13,289 bases of DNA from Anaerolineae bacterium (GTDB taxonomy: Bacteria > Chloroflexota > Anaerolineae > UBA1429): contig JAFGLK010000026.1 in the NCBI GenBank assembly GCA_016928125.1, forward strand, positions 1-13,289, read 5' to 3'. The stretch's first letter is position 1; every line of letters starts with the position of its first letter. Shown one piece after another: positions 6,679-13,289 of this stretch. The notes beneath the pieces are model-generated. The model saw only the letters and a list, made by a program, of their open reading frames with translations, did not search any database and had not been told where the DNA came from. Made by a program: the position numbers and the translations under genes.

Positions 6679-7641
6679 TCAGAGCAGCGACTCCCACAAA
6701 AAGGCGACGCTCTGGTGAGGCGCTCCCTGAGCGATGATCTCGGCTATCCGATCGCGCCCCATCTTGTCGAGCAACTGCTCCGCCAGCCGCATCACCTTGA
6801 GGGTTGTCGCCTGCACCCCGATGACGTCGTCGCCGCTGCGGGTCAAGACGTCATAGCAGAACCAGCCCTCCCACCCGGCGCGATCGAGAAAGTAGAGTGT
6901 CTCCAACAGGTCCCAGACGTTGACCGAGCCAGGGATCATGTCCCAGTCCCAGTCTCTGCCGTTGTCGTTGAAATGCATGTAGAAGAGCTTGCCCGCATCG
7001 AGCACCAACGAGGTAGTTGCAGCCGGCGCTTCCTTGGCCACCAGCGCGTGGCCCACATCGTAGGTGATGCCCACGTTGTCGAGCGCCACCTGGTGGCACA
7101 GGTGCAGGGCCCGCCCGCTGTCTGCCAGGATGCAGTAGTTGCGCGACTCGTTGATCTTGTACTCGACACTCACGCGCACGTCGCTGCGATGCTGCGCCCC
7201 CTCTGCGATGCCCTCTTTGAGCCAGTGCCACTGCTGCACGTAATCGGCCTGGAAGGCATAGTTGTGACCATCGATCAAGGGGCAACAGGTGACCAGATAG
7301 GCCCCCAGATCAGCGGCCAGGTCCATGCACAGCTTGAGGTCGCTGACTGCTTGAGCGCGGATCTCTCGATCCGTCGACGTGAATGAGCCATTGCGCCACT
7401 TGTCGGCGCCTTTGACATTCAGGTTCACGGCGGAAACAGGCCAGCCCGAATCCTGAACTCTGCGCACATCACGCGCGGGGTCGCCCAGGTCTGAGGGATA
7501 GACCACCTCGATGCCGTCGCAGCCGGGGATCTGATGCAGCAGATCCAGTCGCTCGGAGAGCGAGCGCCCCGCCGTGTAGGTATGGAAGCGGTCTCGCTGC
7601 TGCCCCAACAACCCCACCATCACCGCGTGCTTGGTATTCAT
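6679..7641 (-). CDS. Xylose-isomerase-like TIM-barrel sugar isomerase (resembles RhaI-type L-rhamnose isomerase)
   Basis: The protein is 320 aa from the ATG at 7641, with an excellent AGGAGGGG (complement of 7644-7651) directly upstream. Twelve extra in-frame residues upstream are not needed. Metal-ligand positions typical of the sugar isomerase/epimerase TIM barrel are visible: E160 (SVEYK), D195 and H198 (YDVGH), H223 (YMHFNDN), D230/D232/D234 (RDWDWDM) and D264 (CYDV). The H-x-N-D-x-x-x-D-x-D-x-D stretch and a final Asp instead of Glu look more like L-rhamnose/xylose isomerase than tagatose 3-epimerase. That is my recollection of family patterns, not a search. The likely reaction is metal-dependent aldose-ketose isomerisation in the cytoplasm; the substrate is not determined. 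It follows the PFK gene by 35 nt and is probably co-transcribed with it, which suggests feeding a sugar toward glycolysis. Confidence 0.82.
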   Translation of the reverse strand: MNTKHAVMVGLLGQQRDRFHTYTAGRSLSERLDLLHQIPGCDGIEVVYPSDLGDPARDVRRVQDSGWPVSAVNLNVKGADKWRNGSFTSTDREIRAQAVSDLKLCMDLAADLGAYLVTCCPLIDGHNYAFQADYVQQWHWLKEGIAEGAQHRSDVRVSVEYKINESRNYCILADSGRALHLCHQVALDNVGITYDVGHALVAKEAPAATTSLVLDAGKLFYMHFNDNGRDWDWDMIPGSVNVWDLLETLYFLDRAGWEGWFCYDVLTRSGDDVIGVQATTLKVMRLAEQLLDKMGRDRIAEIIAQGAPHQSVAFLWESLL

Positions 7642-7676
7642 ATCCCCTCCTGCTGAGTTGCGCCCCTGTACCATCA

Positions 7677-8648
7677 CTACTGCGCCATGATCCTGGCCAG
7701 CTCGAAGAGACTCAGATCCAATGGCTTCTGCTTGCCGGCGACCTCGTCCAGGGGAGTTGTCACGGCGCGCCCGCCGCGCACACCCACCAAGACGCCGCGC
7801 TCTCCCGCCGCCAGCGCCTGCACAGCGCCCCAGCCCAGGCGCGTCGCCAGCAGCCGATCCCCGACGGTAGGAGCTGCCCCGCGCTGCACATGCCCAAGAA
7901 TCGTCGCACGCAGGCTAAAGCCCGTCGCCTCGGGGTGGCCCTCGAAATGCTCGATGAGCCGACGCGCATTGTTCTGCGCCCCCTCCGCGACCACCACCAT
8001 GGCATGGCTCTTGCCTCGATCGTAGGCTCGCCTCAGCTCGGCCGCGACCTCCTCTGGCGTTAGCTCTCGCTCCGGGATCACCACTACCTCAGCACCGCCC
8101 GCGATGGCCGCCATCAGGGCCACATAGCCGCAACGTCGGCCCATGACCTCCACCAGGAAGGCCCGCCGGTGCGATTCGGCGGTCACCTTGAGGCGGTCGA
8201 TGGCCTCCAGAGCCACGTTGATCGCTGTATCCACGCCGATCGTGACGTCGCTTCCCTCCAGGTCATTGTCGATCGTGGAAGCCACACCCACCACAGGATA
8301 CCCCATCTCCCACAGGGCGTGGGAGCCTGTCTGCGATCCATTGCCGCCGATCACGACGAGTGCGTCGATCTCTCGCGCCACCAGTTGCTCGATGCCACGC
8401 TGACGCCCCTCCTCGGAGTAGAACTCTCGCGATCGAGCGCTGCCGAGAAAGGTGCCCCCCATCTGGACGATGCCGCCCACATCGCGACGGCTTAGGGGCG
8501 TGATGTCGTCTTCGATCAGCCCGGCATAGCCCTTGTGGATACCATACACCTGCCAGCCTTGCTCGATGCCTGCCCGCACGATCGCACGGATGGCCGCGTT
8601 CATGCCAGGCGCGTCGCCCCCACTGGTCAGCACTGCGATCCGTGTCAT
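7677..8648 (-). CDS. pfkA: 6-phosphofructokinase (PfkA family) with an atypical metal-site residue
   Basis: The protein is 323 aa (E. coli PfkA is 320) from the ATG at 8648, with AGGAGA 7 nt upstream (complement of 8656-8661). It should phosphorylate fructose 6-phosphate to the 1,6-bisphosphate in glycolysis. Numbering runs level with E. coli PfkA through residue 222: GGDAPGMNAAIR (10-21), Y41, FLGSAR with R72, GGNGS (101-105), TIDND (125-129, catalytic D127), HRR with R162, MGRRCG (169-174) and E222. RATILGHVQRG (247-257) supplies the C-terminal substrate site. Position 103, normally Asp in GGDGS, is Asn, and the usual PGTIDND is ASTIDND. G104 is kept, whereas pyrophosphate-dependent enzymes have GGDD with Asp there, so the phosphoryl donor is most likely ATP but not certain. 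It is the first gene of the minus-strand cluster and has its own strong promoter. Confidence 0.92.
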   Translation of the reverse strand: MTRIAVLTSGGDAPGMNAAIRAIVRAGIEQGWQVYGIHKGYAGLIEDDITPLSRRDVGGIVQMGGTFLGSARSREFYSEEGRQRGIEQLVAREIDALVVIGGNGSQTGSHALWEMGYPVVGVASTIDNDLEGSDVTIGVDTAINVALEAIDRLKVTAESHRRAFLVEVMGRRCGYVALMAAIAGGAEVVVIPERELTPEEVAAELRRAYDRGKSHAMVVVAEGAQNNARRLIEHFEGHPEATGFSLRATILGHVQRGAAPTVGDRLLATRLGWGAVQALAAGERGVLVGVRGGRAVTTPLDEVAGKQKPLDLSLFELARIMAQ

Positions 8649-8716
8649 CGTGTCGTCTCCTGGCCGCTCGCCGTCATGTGTCGCCTCGTTAGGGGAGGGG
8701 GCCTCAAGTGTTCCCC

Positions 8717-8744
8717 ATTGTATGCGACAGACCGGGGGTGTCAA
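8717..8744 (-). promoter_or_regulatory. Strong sigma-70 promoter for pfkA and probably the downstream cluster
   Basis: On the minus strand TTGACA (complement of 8739-8744, perfect) is followed by 16 nt and TACAAT (complement of 8717-8722, 5/6). The transcript should start near 8710, leaving about 60 nt of leader before the ATG at 8648. The octamer TGGGGAAC (complement of GTTCCCCA at 8710-8717) begins at the last base of the -10 box and covers the start site. Confidence 0.7.
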
Positions 8745-8851
8745 CCGAATACGAACCCCGCAGCGCTCGTCGTGTTGAGCAGACCCTGCGCCCGCATCCA
8801 GAGCCAACCTCGCGGTTGCCGGCTGCCTGAGCAGTTACCATCGCAGCAAAC
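8745..8851. other. Spacer between the divergent pfkA and DUF58 promoters
   Basis: Non-coding middle of the 265-bp divergent region between the pfkA and DUF58 starts. It holds only a small CAACC/GGTTG hairpin (8805-8818). I see no gene, riboswitch or clear operator. Confidence 0.5.
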
Positions 8852-8881
8852 TTGGCCTAAATCGGACAACAATGGTATACT
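8852..8881 (+). promoter_or_regulatory. Probable sigma-70 promoter for the DUF58-transglutaminase pair
   Basis: TTGGCC (8852-8857, 4/6), an 18-nt spacer and TATACT (8876-8881, 5/6) predict a transcript start near 8888. The ATG at 8872 would fall inside the promoter spacer. This supports the downstream ATG at 8914 as the real start of the DUF58 gene. Confidence 0.55.
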
Positions 8882-8913
8882 TAGACGAAATTGGTGCAAG
8901 GAGCGACAAGCTG

Positions 8914-10239
8914 ATGACAAGCTCCGTTCGTCTCACATCGCGTGTTCCCCTGTACGTCAGCGTTCTTTTGTTGTTATTGCAGATCTTCTCCCCAGCGCCA
9001 GCGGTCATGTTTGCGTTGGTGATCCTCGTGGGCGTGCTTGTCGTGTCCTACCTATGGGCCTCGCAGTTGGCGAACCGCATCACGCTGGAGCGTGAGCGTC
9101 GCTATGGTTGGGCTCAGGTTGGCGATGTCCTCGAAGAGCGCTTCACCATGCACAACGATGCTTGGGTGCCGCTTCTGTGGGCGGAGGTGCGGGATTACAG
9201 CGACCTGCCGGGCTACAACGCAAGCCGGGCCATCGGCATGGGAGCGAGCAGCTCGACCCGCTGGACGACATCGGGCACCTGCACACGTCGAGGGGTCTAC
9301 ACCCTGGGGCCGATCGAGATCGCCTCGGGGGATCCCTTTGGGCTGTTTGAGGTCACCATCAACCATGAGTTCAGCGAGACGATCGTTGTGTACCCACCGA
9401 TTGTCGCTTTGCCCCAGCTACTGGAGCCACATGGTCGGGTGCGGGGCACGGCGCGCACAAATGTGCGCAGCCTCGACTTTACCACGAATGCCTCAACCGT
9501 GCGCGAGTATGTACCCGGCGACGCGCTCAGCCGCATCCACTGGAGATCCACGGCCCGCCGATCGATGCCTGACAGGGAAGAGTTCTTTGTCAAGGAGTTT
9601 GATCGCGAGCCCTCGGGCGACCTGTGGATCATTCTGGATATGGACGCCAATGTGCACGCGGGCGAGGACCTTGAGTCAACGGAGGAATACGGCGTCCTGA
9701 TCGCGGCCTCGTTGGCCAACGACATGCTGCGCACGAACCACGCCGTGGGCATCATGACCCACGGCGACGATCCGATCGTGATCCCGCCCCAGAAGGGGCA
9801 CCAGCAGCTGTGGGAGCTCTTGCGCGTGCTGGCCGGCCTGCACGCCACCTCGCAAGTGCCGCTACACCACCTGCTGCAGCTCTTTGAGCCGGTGAGTGGT
9901 CGCGGCATCTCGGCCGCCATCATCACCCCATCGACTCAGGCCGAATGGGTCGGCTCGCTGAGCCTCCTGCTGCGACATGGTACACATCCCACGGGCATCC
10001 TGCTGGATGCCTCCACCTTTGGAGGGGAAGCAGACATGCAAGGCGTCCTGGGAGCCCTGGCCGACATGGGAGTCTTGGGGCATATCATCGGCAAGGACTT
10101 TCGTTTTGAGCACCTTACCCAGAAACGCCAGCAGCGCCCCGAGTATCGAGTCTTGGGGACTGGCCGGGTCATTATGGTTAGCCCCGGTGAACAGAGCCAG
10201 TGGGTCAGGGTGGGACAAGAGAAAGCGAGCGCGCCATGA
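8914..10239 (+). CDS. DUF58 domain-containing membrane protein
   Basis: The protein is 441 aa from the ATG at 8914, with AAGGAG at 8898-8903. An in-frame ATG at 8872 lies inside the likely promoter and is rejected. Two hydrophobic helices (about 12-27 and 30-50) anchor the protein. A beta-rich middle contains GVYTLGPIEIASGDPFGLF (127-145). The DUF58 signature REYVPGDALSRIHWRSTAR is at 197-215. A vWA-like segment with LDMDAN (241-246) has a degenerate MIDAS motif. DUF58 proteins have no settled biochemical role. They recur beside MoxR ATPases and transglutaminase-like membrane proteins and are generally linked to envelope functions. Here the stop overlaps the start of the transglutaminase gene as ATGA (10236-10239), implying translational coupling and a joint function. 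Confidence 0.92.
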   Translation: MTSSVRLTSRVPLYVSVLLLLLQIFSPAPAVMFALVILVGVLVVSYLWASQLANRITLERERRYGWAQVGDVLEERFTMHNDAWVPLLWAEVRDYSDLPGYNASRAIGMGASSSTRWTTSGTCTRRGVYTLGPIEIASGDPFGLFEVTINHEFSETIVVYPPIVALPQLLEPHGRVRGTARTNVRSLDFTTNASTVREYVPGDALSRIHWRSTARRSMPDREEFFVKEFDREPSGDLWIILDMDANVHAGEDLESTEEYGVLIAASLANDMLRTNHAVGIMTHGDDPIVIPPQKGHQQLWELLRVLAGLHATSQVPLHHLLQLFEPVSGRGISAAIITPSTQAEWVGSLSLLLRHGTHPTGILLDASTFGGEADMQGVLGALADMGVLGHIIGKDFRFEHLTQKRQQRPEYRVLGTGRVIMVSPGEQSQWVRVGQEKASAP

Positions 10240-12560
10240 ACGACGCCTATCGCGAGGACCGTCCTCGGTTGGACTGGTTCCTGTTTATTTTGCTGATAGC
10301 CGCCGTCGTCTGCCTGCCCCTTACCTTGCAGGAGATTGAGCTGTTACCGGAGGCAAGCCGGCTGATCTATCCCGCACTTTGGGCTGCTGTGCTCGGCGTT
10401 GTGATGGCCAGCACCCCCGCGCCCGGTTGGCTGGCCTGGATCCTCGGGATTGTGCTGGGCATTGAGTACGCTACTCAGTTCGCCGGCAAGCTCTTGCCCA
10501 ACCTGGGCATGGTGGCGGACGATCTTTCGCAGACCGTACGGTGGGTATGGCAGCTGGTGGCAGGGCACACAGTCAGCGCGGGCTATCCCTTCGCTCGCTC
10601 GCTCGGCTACGTGGGCGGCCAAGTCACCACCATGCTTGAGAACCTGGTCACCTGGTTTGGCGCTGTGCAGAGCGGCGCGCCCAGCACAGACAACACCGCC
10701 CTTTTGCTTCTGGCCAGTGTGGGCACCTGGCTGCTGAGCTGGAACGCTGGGTTTGAGCTGTTTCGCAGACGTCGCACCTTTGTCGCGATGCTGCCTCTTG
10801 GCACCGCGATTATCTCGTGCGTCGCATTCACATACATCGGCATGGTGTATGTACAGGTCTTTCTCGGCATCACCCTGCTGGCGCTTGTGCGGGCGAATGT
10901 CAAGCGCATGGAAAGCTTCTGGCTGCGCATGAAGATGGACTTTTCGCCCGAGCTGCGCCGCGATGCCACCTTGGCGGGCGGGGCGCTGTCAGGCTTGATC
11001 GTGGTGGTGGCCTTGCTGGTACCCTACCTGACCTTTAGCCCGGCCGTCTTTGCTTTCTGGGAGTGGATCGAGCCCAAGGTGACCGGCTTCTACGACGATC
11101 TTGACCGCGCTTTTGCCGGGCGCAACCCAGTGCCGACCCCGACGGGTGTTCCAGGCGGGCTGGGCGCTCACAACGTGGCCCAGAGCGGCGTGCTTGGGGA
11201 TGATGCCGTCTTTATCGTGAGGGTGAGCGACCCTGCCCCCCCTCCCGAGGAAGAGATCCAGATCATGATGGAGGTGGAGGGCCTCGATATCCAGGATTAT
11301 GTGCCGCAGCGCTACTGGCGAGAACGGACCTATGATGTGTATACCGGGCACGGGTGGGACAATAGCGGGCGCGCGTCGCTCGAGTATCAGGAGAACCAGG
11401 CCTGGACAGAGTTGGACTATCCGGGGACGGTCGTCACGCAGACCTACACCCTGCTCGGCGCGAGAGCGCCCTTTGGGTTCGCCATAAACGAGATGCAGAG
11501 CGCGGCTTCCGACTATGAGGTGATCGTGCATGGTGATGGTGACCTGGCGGCCTACCGCATCGAGGGCCAGGAGTACACGGTCGTCTCACGCGCCCCAGAG
11601 CCTACCGTCGATCAGCTCATGGCGGCCGAGGGCCCGTACCCACCTTGGGTGGCGGAGCGTTATCTCGCGCTACCCCGTGTACCGGATCGCGTACGAGACC
11701 TGGCCGAACAGGTCGTAGGCGAGGCGCAGGCGACCACGCGGTACGACAAGGCCAAGGCCATCGAGCTGTACATACGCCAATTCCAGTATGATGCAGAGCT
11801 CGAACCGCCGCCACTGAGCACCGACATCGTCGAGTACTTTTTGTTCGACGCACAGCGTGGATACTGTGACTATTCAGCCACGGCGATGGTGGTCATGCTG
11901 CGCTCTGTAGGCGTTGCGGCCCGCTATGCGTCAGGCTATGGCATGGGCGCCTATGACTATCCAAACGCTGGCTGGGTCGTGACAGAAGAGAACGCTCACG
12001 CCTGGGCGGAGGTGTTCTTCCCCGGACTCGGTTGGGTCGAGTTCGAGCCGACGCCCATCCAGCGCGTGTTCGACCGAGGCTCGAGCTTGAGCGGGCTCGA
12101 TCTCGACGCCCTGCCCACCGCCGAGGAGGAGCAGGCCAGCCTGCCGCCTCTATGGGTCTGGGGAGCCGGTCTGGCCTTCGTGCTGCTCTTTGTGATCATT
12201 TGGCCGCCACGCTGGTTCAGGCGCAAGCGCTCGCCGCGGGATCTGGTGCACCGCGTGTACGAACGCGTGGTGCGTCGGGCCCGATGGGTCGGAGTGGGCC
12301 CTGCGGCTGGGCAGACGCCCTACGAGTTCCTGGCCGGATTGACCTATGAGATCGAGCAACGCGTTGATGCCAGCGCGAGCACCTCTGAGGATATCCGCGT
12401 GATTGGCGCTATCTATCAGCGCGCGCGCTACAGCAACAGCGCCATTACGGCGCGTGAGAGCGATCGCGCCGAGGCATCTTGGCGTCGGCTGCGCGGCAAG
12501 CTCATGTGGATGATCTTCGCCAAGCGGCCCCAGCGCCAGCCCAGCTTCAGTACGCGCTAG
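10236..12560 (+). CDS. Transglutaminase-like membrane protein (TgpA/DUF3488-DUF4129 type)
   Basis: The protein is 774 aa. Its ATG overlaps the DUF58 stop (ATGA). A GTG 36 nt upstream is in frame but lies inside the DUF58 gene and is less likely. The N-terminal half holds about seven membrane helices (roughly 14-31, 43-60, 64-80, 153-169, 181-200, 202-220, 246-266). A large extracytoplasmic region (about 270-636) contains the transglutaminase-like core: RGYCDYSATAMVVMLRSVG with C543, NAHAWAEVFFPGLGW with H588, and VEFEPTP, where E604 takes the place of the usual catalytic Asp. A final helix (637-656) is followed by a cytoplasmic DUF4129-like tail (YERVVRRARWVG...QTPYEFLAGL, 675-702). The fold supports a Cys-His-Asp/Glu protease or amidotransferase acting outside the membrane; the substrate is unknown. 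A terminator follows 10 nt after the stop. Confidence 0.93.
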   Translation: MNDAYREDRPRLDWFLFILLIAAVVCLPLTLQEIELLPEASRLIYPALWAAVLGVVMASTPAPGWLAWILGIVLGIEYATQFAGKLLPNLGMVADDLSQTVRWVWQLVAGHTVSAGYPFARSLGYVGGQVTTMLENLVTWFGAVQSGAPSTDNTALLLLASVGTWLLSWNAGFELFRRRRTFVAMLPLGTAIISCVAFTYIGMVYVQVFLGITLLALVRANVKRMESFWLRMKMDFSPELRRDATLAGGALSGLIVVVALLVPYLTFSPAVFAFWEWIEPKVTGFYDDLDRAFAGRNPVPTPTGVPGGLGAHNVAQSGVLGDDAVFIVRVSDPAPPPEEEIQIMMEVEGLDIQDYVPQRYWRERTYDVYTGHGWDNSGRASLEYQENQAWTELDYPGTVVTQTYTLLGARAPFGFAINEMQSAASDYEVIVHGDGDLAAYRIEGQEYTVVSRAPEPTVDQLMAAEGPYPPWVAERYLALPRVPDRVRDLAEQVVGEAQATTRYDKAKAIELYIRQFQYDAELEPPPLSTDIVEYFLFDAQRGYCDYSATAMVVMLRSVGVAARYASGYGMGAYDYPNAGWVVTEENAHAWAEVFFPGLGWVEFEPTPIQRVFDRGSSLSGLDLDALPTAEEEQASLPPLWVWGAGLAFVLLFVIIWPPRWFRRKRSPRDLVHRVYERVVRRARWVGVGPAAGQTPYEFLAGLTYEIEQRVDASASTSEDIRVIGAIYQRARYSNSAITARESDRAEASWRRLRGKLMWMIFAKRPQRQPSFSTR

Positions 12561-12570
12561 GGTGCTGACG

Positions 12571-12606
12571 AAAGAGCCCTCAGACAGGATGCCTGAGGGC
12601 TCTTTT
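12571..12606 (+). terminator. Rho-independent terminator of the DUF58-transglutaminase operon
   Basis: AAAGAGCCCTCAG (12571-12583) pairs perfectly with CTGAGGGCTCTTT (12593-12605) across a 9-nt loop, and the distal arm ends in TTTT (12603-12606). The 13-bp stem with flanking A and T runs could terminate in both directions. Confidence 0.9.
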
Positions 12607-12621
12607 CACGCCGGTGCCTGA

Positions 12622-12650
12622 TTGACTGGGAGTGTGTTCCCCACTACAAT
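12622..12650 (+). promoter_or_regulatory. Sigma-70 promoter for the downstream small membrane protein
   Basis: TTGACT (12622-12627, 5/6), a 17-nt spacer and TACAAT (12645-12650, 5/6) predict a start near 12657. The leader carries GAGGGA (12671-12676), 6 nt before the ATG at 12683. GTTCCCCA (12636-12643) sits immediately upstream of the -10 box. Confidence 0.7.
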
Positions 12651-12682
12651 CTCCCTGCTAATTTGCACAAGAGGGATGAAAC

Positions 12683-13288
12683 ATGGATAGGACTCTACCG
12701 GGGCCGGTGATGCCAGAGAACGTGCGTCAGCTTACCGCGCTGGTGTTGACCTTGAGTGCTGCGTTGCTGTACGGGCTTGTGCTAGGCAGCGCGGTGCTGC
12801 GGACGATCATCGGGCCGCCACCTGACTTTGGGCCCAACGTGGTACGCATGGCTGGCCTCCTGAGCGGGCTGGTCGGCTCTGTGGTCACGGCGGGCTTTGC
12901 CCGTAGCGACCCGCCGGTGTCAGTACAGATGAGCGCCAGCCACGCGATCGGTGGCCAGGCGCTTTCAGCCTGGCGTAGCCTCAGGCCCCTCTCCCTGCTC
13001 AAGCGCAATCTGCTCGGCCTTGGCCAGATGCTGGGCGTGCGCGTCGGCCCCAGATTGGCGCAGGCCCCAGCGGAGGATGATCTGGTGCAAGAGACCCCCA
13101 GGATCAACCTGGCCCTCTGGATTGGGGGATTCTACCTGTTCATCTACATGCTGGTGGGCCTAGCCTCGGTGGGGGTGACACTCTGGATCGCGAACACCCC
13201 CGAGATGGTGTCTCAGTCGGGTTGGGTCTGGTTGGGCACCACCGTGTCTTCGGCCTACTCCTTCTTCAACCTCAACGCTCAGTCGTAG
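12683..13288 (+). CDS. Small multi-pass membrane protein of unknown function
   Basis: The protein is 201 aa, complete, ending in TAG one base before the window edge. The ATG has GAGGGA at 12671-12676 and its own promoter after the terminator, so this is an independent unit. I do not recognise the family. Hydrophobic helices lie at about 16-40, 55-72, 142-166 and 180-196. A polar loop (about 74-138), rich in Arg, Gln and Pro and including AQAPAEDDLVQETPR, sits between the two pairs. The first and last helix pairs look loosely alike (YGLVLGSAVL...LLSGLVGSVVTAGFA against YMLVGLASVGVTLWI...WLGTTVSSAYSFF), as if a two-helix hairpin had been duplicated. That is a visual impression only. No catalytic or transport motif is seen. 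Gene status is well supported; function is open. Confidence 0.8.
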   Translation: MDRTLPGPVMPENVRQLTALVLTLSAALLYGLVLGSAVLRTIIGPPPDFGPNVVRMAGLLSGLVGSVVTAGFARSDPPVSVQMSASHAIGGQALSAWRSLRPLSLLKRNLLGLGQMLGVRVGPRLAQAPAEDDLVQETPRINLALWIGGFYLFIYMLVGLASVGVTLWIANTPEMVSQSGWVWLGTTVSSAYSFFNLNAQS

Positions 13289-13289
13289 C

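Noticed and set aside
6640..7386. 248-codon plus-strand open frame opposite the isomerase gene
   Set aside because: A frame shadow: the minus-strand protein carries the metal-ligand pattern and the strong Shine-Dalgarno.
8535..9095. 186-codon plus-strand frame spanning the pfkA 5' end and the divergent promoter region
   Set aside because: It crosses two promoters and overlaps both pfkA and the DUF58 gene without any recognisable domain.
10253..10267. CGAGGAC-C-GTCCTCG inverted repeat at the start of the transglutaminase gene
   Set aside because: Arms are short, the site lies in coding sequence, and nothing else supports a regulatory role.
1..13289. Search for CRISPR repeats, tRNA genes, transposases, toxin-antitoxin pairs, phage or defence islands
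   Set aside because: I saw no direct repeat array, cloverleaf, transposase motif or inverted terminal repeats; every long stretch is accounted for by housekeeping-type genes.

Overview
This looks like an ordinary GC-rich bacterial chromosome segment, densely packed with genes, using ATG, GTG and TTG starts, good Shine-Dalgarno sequences and sigma-70-type promoters. I see no tRNA, rRNA, CRISPR array, insertion sequence, integrase or phage gene. The gene mix (a UroD-like methyltransferase fragment, a divergent DprA relative, a DUF58 plus TgpA-type transglutaminase pair, a LpxL/PatA-type acyltransferase beside a CDP-alcohol phosphotransferase, and a RhaI-like TIM barrel) reminds me of Chloroflexota. 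That is an inference from gene content, held with moderate to low confidence.

Layout, left to right. (1) Minus strand, 1-1210: the first 20 codons of a uroporphyrinogen-decarboxylase-like gene run off the left edge, and a divergent DprA/Smf-type Rossmann gene reads toward it. (2) Plus strand, 1366-3990: a large membrane-anchored coiled-coil protein of unknown function. It is transcribed divergently from the DprA relative, across a short region holding a perfect-consensus promoter (TTGACA-N16-TATAAT) on the minus strand. (3) Minus strand, 8648 down to 3947: five genes read in the order 6-phosphofructokinase, sugar isomerase, tandem RNase H, CDP-alcohol phosphatidyltransferase, lysophospholipid-type acyltransferase. 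Gaps are 35, 127, 24 and 16 nt, so they are probably one operon or two. The last gene overlaps the coiled-coil gene tail-to-tail by 44 bp. (4) Plus strand, 8914-12560: a DUF58 protein and a transglutaminase-like membrane protein, coupled by an ATGA overlap and closed by a strong intrinsic terminator. (5) Plus strand, 12683-13288: a small multi-pass membrane protein with its own promoter.

How the genes may work together. The two lipid genes probably act in sequence in phospholipid or glycolipid synthesis. DUF58 and TgpA proteins form a recurring envelope-associated pair, usually with a MoxR-type ATPase that is not present here. PFK and the isomerase are carbohydrate metabolism genes. I see no dedicated novel system. 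The most unusual protein is the tandem RNase H: its second domain aligns without gaps to the first at a constant offset of 181 residues, yet has lost three of the four catalytic carboxylates and the catalytic histidine. Second is a phosphofructokinase carrying Asn where the metal-binding Asp103 is expected.
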